44,567 bases of DNA from Candidatus Rokuibacteriota bacterium. Lineage in GTDB: Bacteria; Methylomirabilota; Methylomirabilia; Rokubacteriales; CSP1-6. The first letter of the stretch is position 1. Every line of letters begins with the position of its first letter. The translations under genes were made by a program, and so were the position numbers. Of the stretch, positions 43,904 to 44,567 are shown in pieces. The stretch covers positions 1 through 44,567 of the forward strand of contig QHSR01000246.1 in the NCBI GenBank assembly GCA_003221635.1, given 5' to 3'. Below the pieces are notes generated by a model, which made no database searches, was not told the origin of the DNA, and saw nothing but the letters and a program-made list of their open reading frames with translations.

Positions 43904-43914
43904 GCGCTCAGCGG
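43897..43914. terminator. Palindrome covering both stop codons of convergent genes
   Basis: CCGCTGA-GCGC-TCAGCGG is a perfect 7-bp stem with a 4-nt loop. It contains the TGA of the reductase (43901-43903) on one arm and the stop of the FAD oxidoreductase (43908-43910, minus) on the other. There is no T run, so bidirectional termination is only suggested. Confidence 0.5.
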
Positions 43915-44567
43915 GAGATCGTCAGCCGCTCCCCGCCGTAGTTGTCCTCGTCCTGCCAGGGCTGGCCTTGCGCGAAGCGCGTGGACCGGAACGGTGTGAG
44001 GTCCACGGTGCGCGCCTTGCCGTCGACGATCCACTCGGCGAGACACCGGCCGATCGCCGGCGAGGTCTTAAACGAAGTTCCGGAGTCGCCCAGCATGCAG
44101 TAGAGCCCCGCGACCGATGGGATCTGATCGATGATCGGGCGGCCGTCGGCGCTCATCATGATCATCCCGGCCCAGCCGCCGCGCATCGTCGCCTCGCCGA
44201 AGAGGGGCAGGCGGGCGGCCAGCGCCTTGCGGCAGATCGCGACGAACTCTGGGTCGACGCCCTCGTCGAAGCTGTCGGGATCGGCGTGCCCCACGCCGAG
44301 CTCGACGCCGATCAACGTCGCGACGCCGCCCTCGGGACGGAACCACGAGTGATGAATCGCGTCGATGACCACGCAGTGCCGGGTCTTGAAGCCGGCTGGC
44401 CAGCGGAAGATCGAGATCTGGATGCGATGCGGAGTGAGGCCGAAATCGAGCCCGAGTGGCGCCAGCAGAGGTCCGGCCCACGCCCCGGGAACGAGCACGA
44501 CCACGGGAGTGTCCACCCGCCCCCGAGAAGTCTCGACGCCGACGACCTGATCCCGCTCGGCCACGAT
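43908..44567 (-). CDS. FAD-dependent oxidoreductase, DAO family (C-terminal part)
   Basis: The frame is open to the right edge, so about 219 C-terminal residues of a D-amino-acid-oxidase/sarcosine-oxidase-type protein are visible. The segment V-V-V-L-V-P-G-A-W-A-G, the R-P-E-G-G-V motif, M-S-A-D-G-R-P-I-I-D-Q-I-P and the late G-L-Y-C-M-L-G-D-S-G-T-S-F-K-T-S-P-A-I-G match the substrate and FAD-binding end of the family. The substrate amine is unknown. The N-terminal Rossmann motif is beyond the window. Confidence 0.82.
   Translation of the reverse strand: MVAERDQVVGVETSRGRVDTPVVVLVPGAWAGPLLAPLGLDFGLTPHRIQISIFRWPAGFKTRHCVVIDAIHHSWFRPEGGVATLIGVELGVGHADPDSFDEGVDPEFVAICRKALAARLPLFGEATMRGGWAGMIMMSADGRPIIDQIPSVAGLYCMLGDSGTSFKTSPAIGRCLAEWIVDGKARTVDLTPFRSTRFAQGQPWQDEDNYGGERLTISR

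Overview
The window is gene-dense, very GC-rich bacterial DNA. GTG and TTG starts are common, genes often overlap by ATGA or GTGA, and -10 boxes often lie 5-8 nt from the start codon. Gene content (assimilatory nitrate and nitrite reduction, AmtB/GlnK, MeaB, a FAAL-type ligase, FdhE) and codon bias fit an uncultured soil or groundwater lineage such as Rokubacteria/Methylomirabilota. That placement is an inference from gene style, not from a marker gene.

The main result is a hidden selenoproteome. Four thiol-redox genes each carry one in-frame TGA exactly where the family has its catalytic cysteine, and homology continues in frame after it. They are a membrane-anchored peroxiredoxin (4312-5046, minus; U-P-F-C), a glutaredoxin-DinB fusion (17611-18390; U-S-S-C), a two-domain thioredoxin-fold oxidoreductase (22923-23573; U-P-H-C) and an exported 1-Sec peroxiredoxin (23601-24134; T-G-G-U). 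Each TGA is followed at the expected distance by a stem-loop with G in the apical loop, the architecture of a bacterial SECIS. The last two genes are adjacent and probably form a peroxide-reducing pair. The left edge holds the end of fdhE, a formate dehydrogenase maturation gene, so formate dehydrogenase or selenocysteine genes may lie just outside. No sel gene or tRNA-Sec is visible inside.

Layout: 1-346 fdhE end. 419-5741 is a minus-strand operon (PIG-L deacetylase, Sec-peroxiredoxin, YbaK, M28 peptidase, acyl-AMP ligase). 5828-5966 holds 21-bp tandem repeats. 6022-12175 has a membrane protein, 52-bp tandem repeats, uvrA and a damaged pyk. 12172-16392 is a six-GAF hybrid histidine kinase. 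16409-20094 has an enoyl-CoA hydratase, a DUF5676-like membrane protein, Sec-glutaredoxin-DinB, an internally duplicated membrane protein and a SUMF1-like protein. 20153-26677 has two aminotransferases, a degenerate TPP enzyme, a permease remnant, the two Sec genes, a gamma-glutamylcyclotransferase, a small membrane protein and a DCC protein. 26930-36134 is a nitrate assimilation operon (nrtA, nrtB, two ATPases, nasA, nirA, cobA, met8-like) followed by a cyclic-nucleotide-binding protein. 36131-37066 holds relics of atzE, atzG and cynS. 37301-40868 is amtB-glnK-porin-Fis-like regulator. 41077-43903 is meaB, a CBS protein and ferredoxin-NADP reductase. The right edge holds part of a FAD-dependent oxidoreductase.

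The nitrogen genes form one functional block: nitrate import, reduction to nitrite and ammonium, siroheme supply for NirA, then ammonium transport with PII control. Both nrtA and amtB sit behind a U-tract terminator hairpin that shares the same arms (ATGGCGC/GCGCCAT), so both look attenuated. Several genes are broken (pyk, met8 start, atzE, cynS, porin signal peptide, permease remnant), which may be real decay or assembly error. A REP-like 53-bp palindromic repeat occurs five times.
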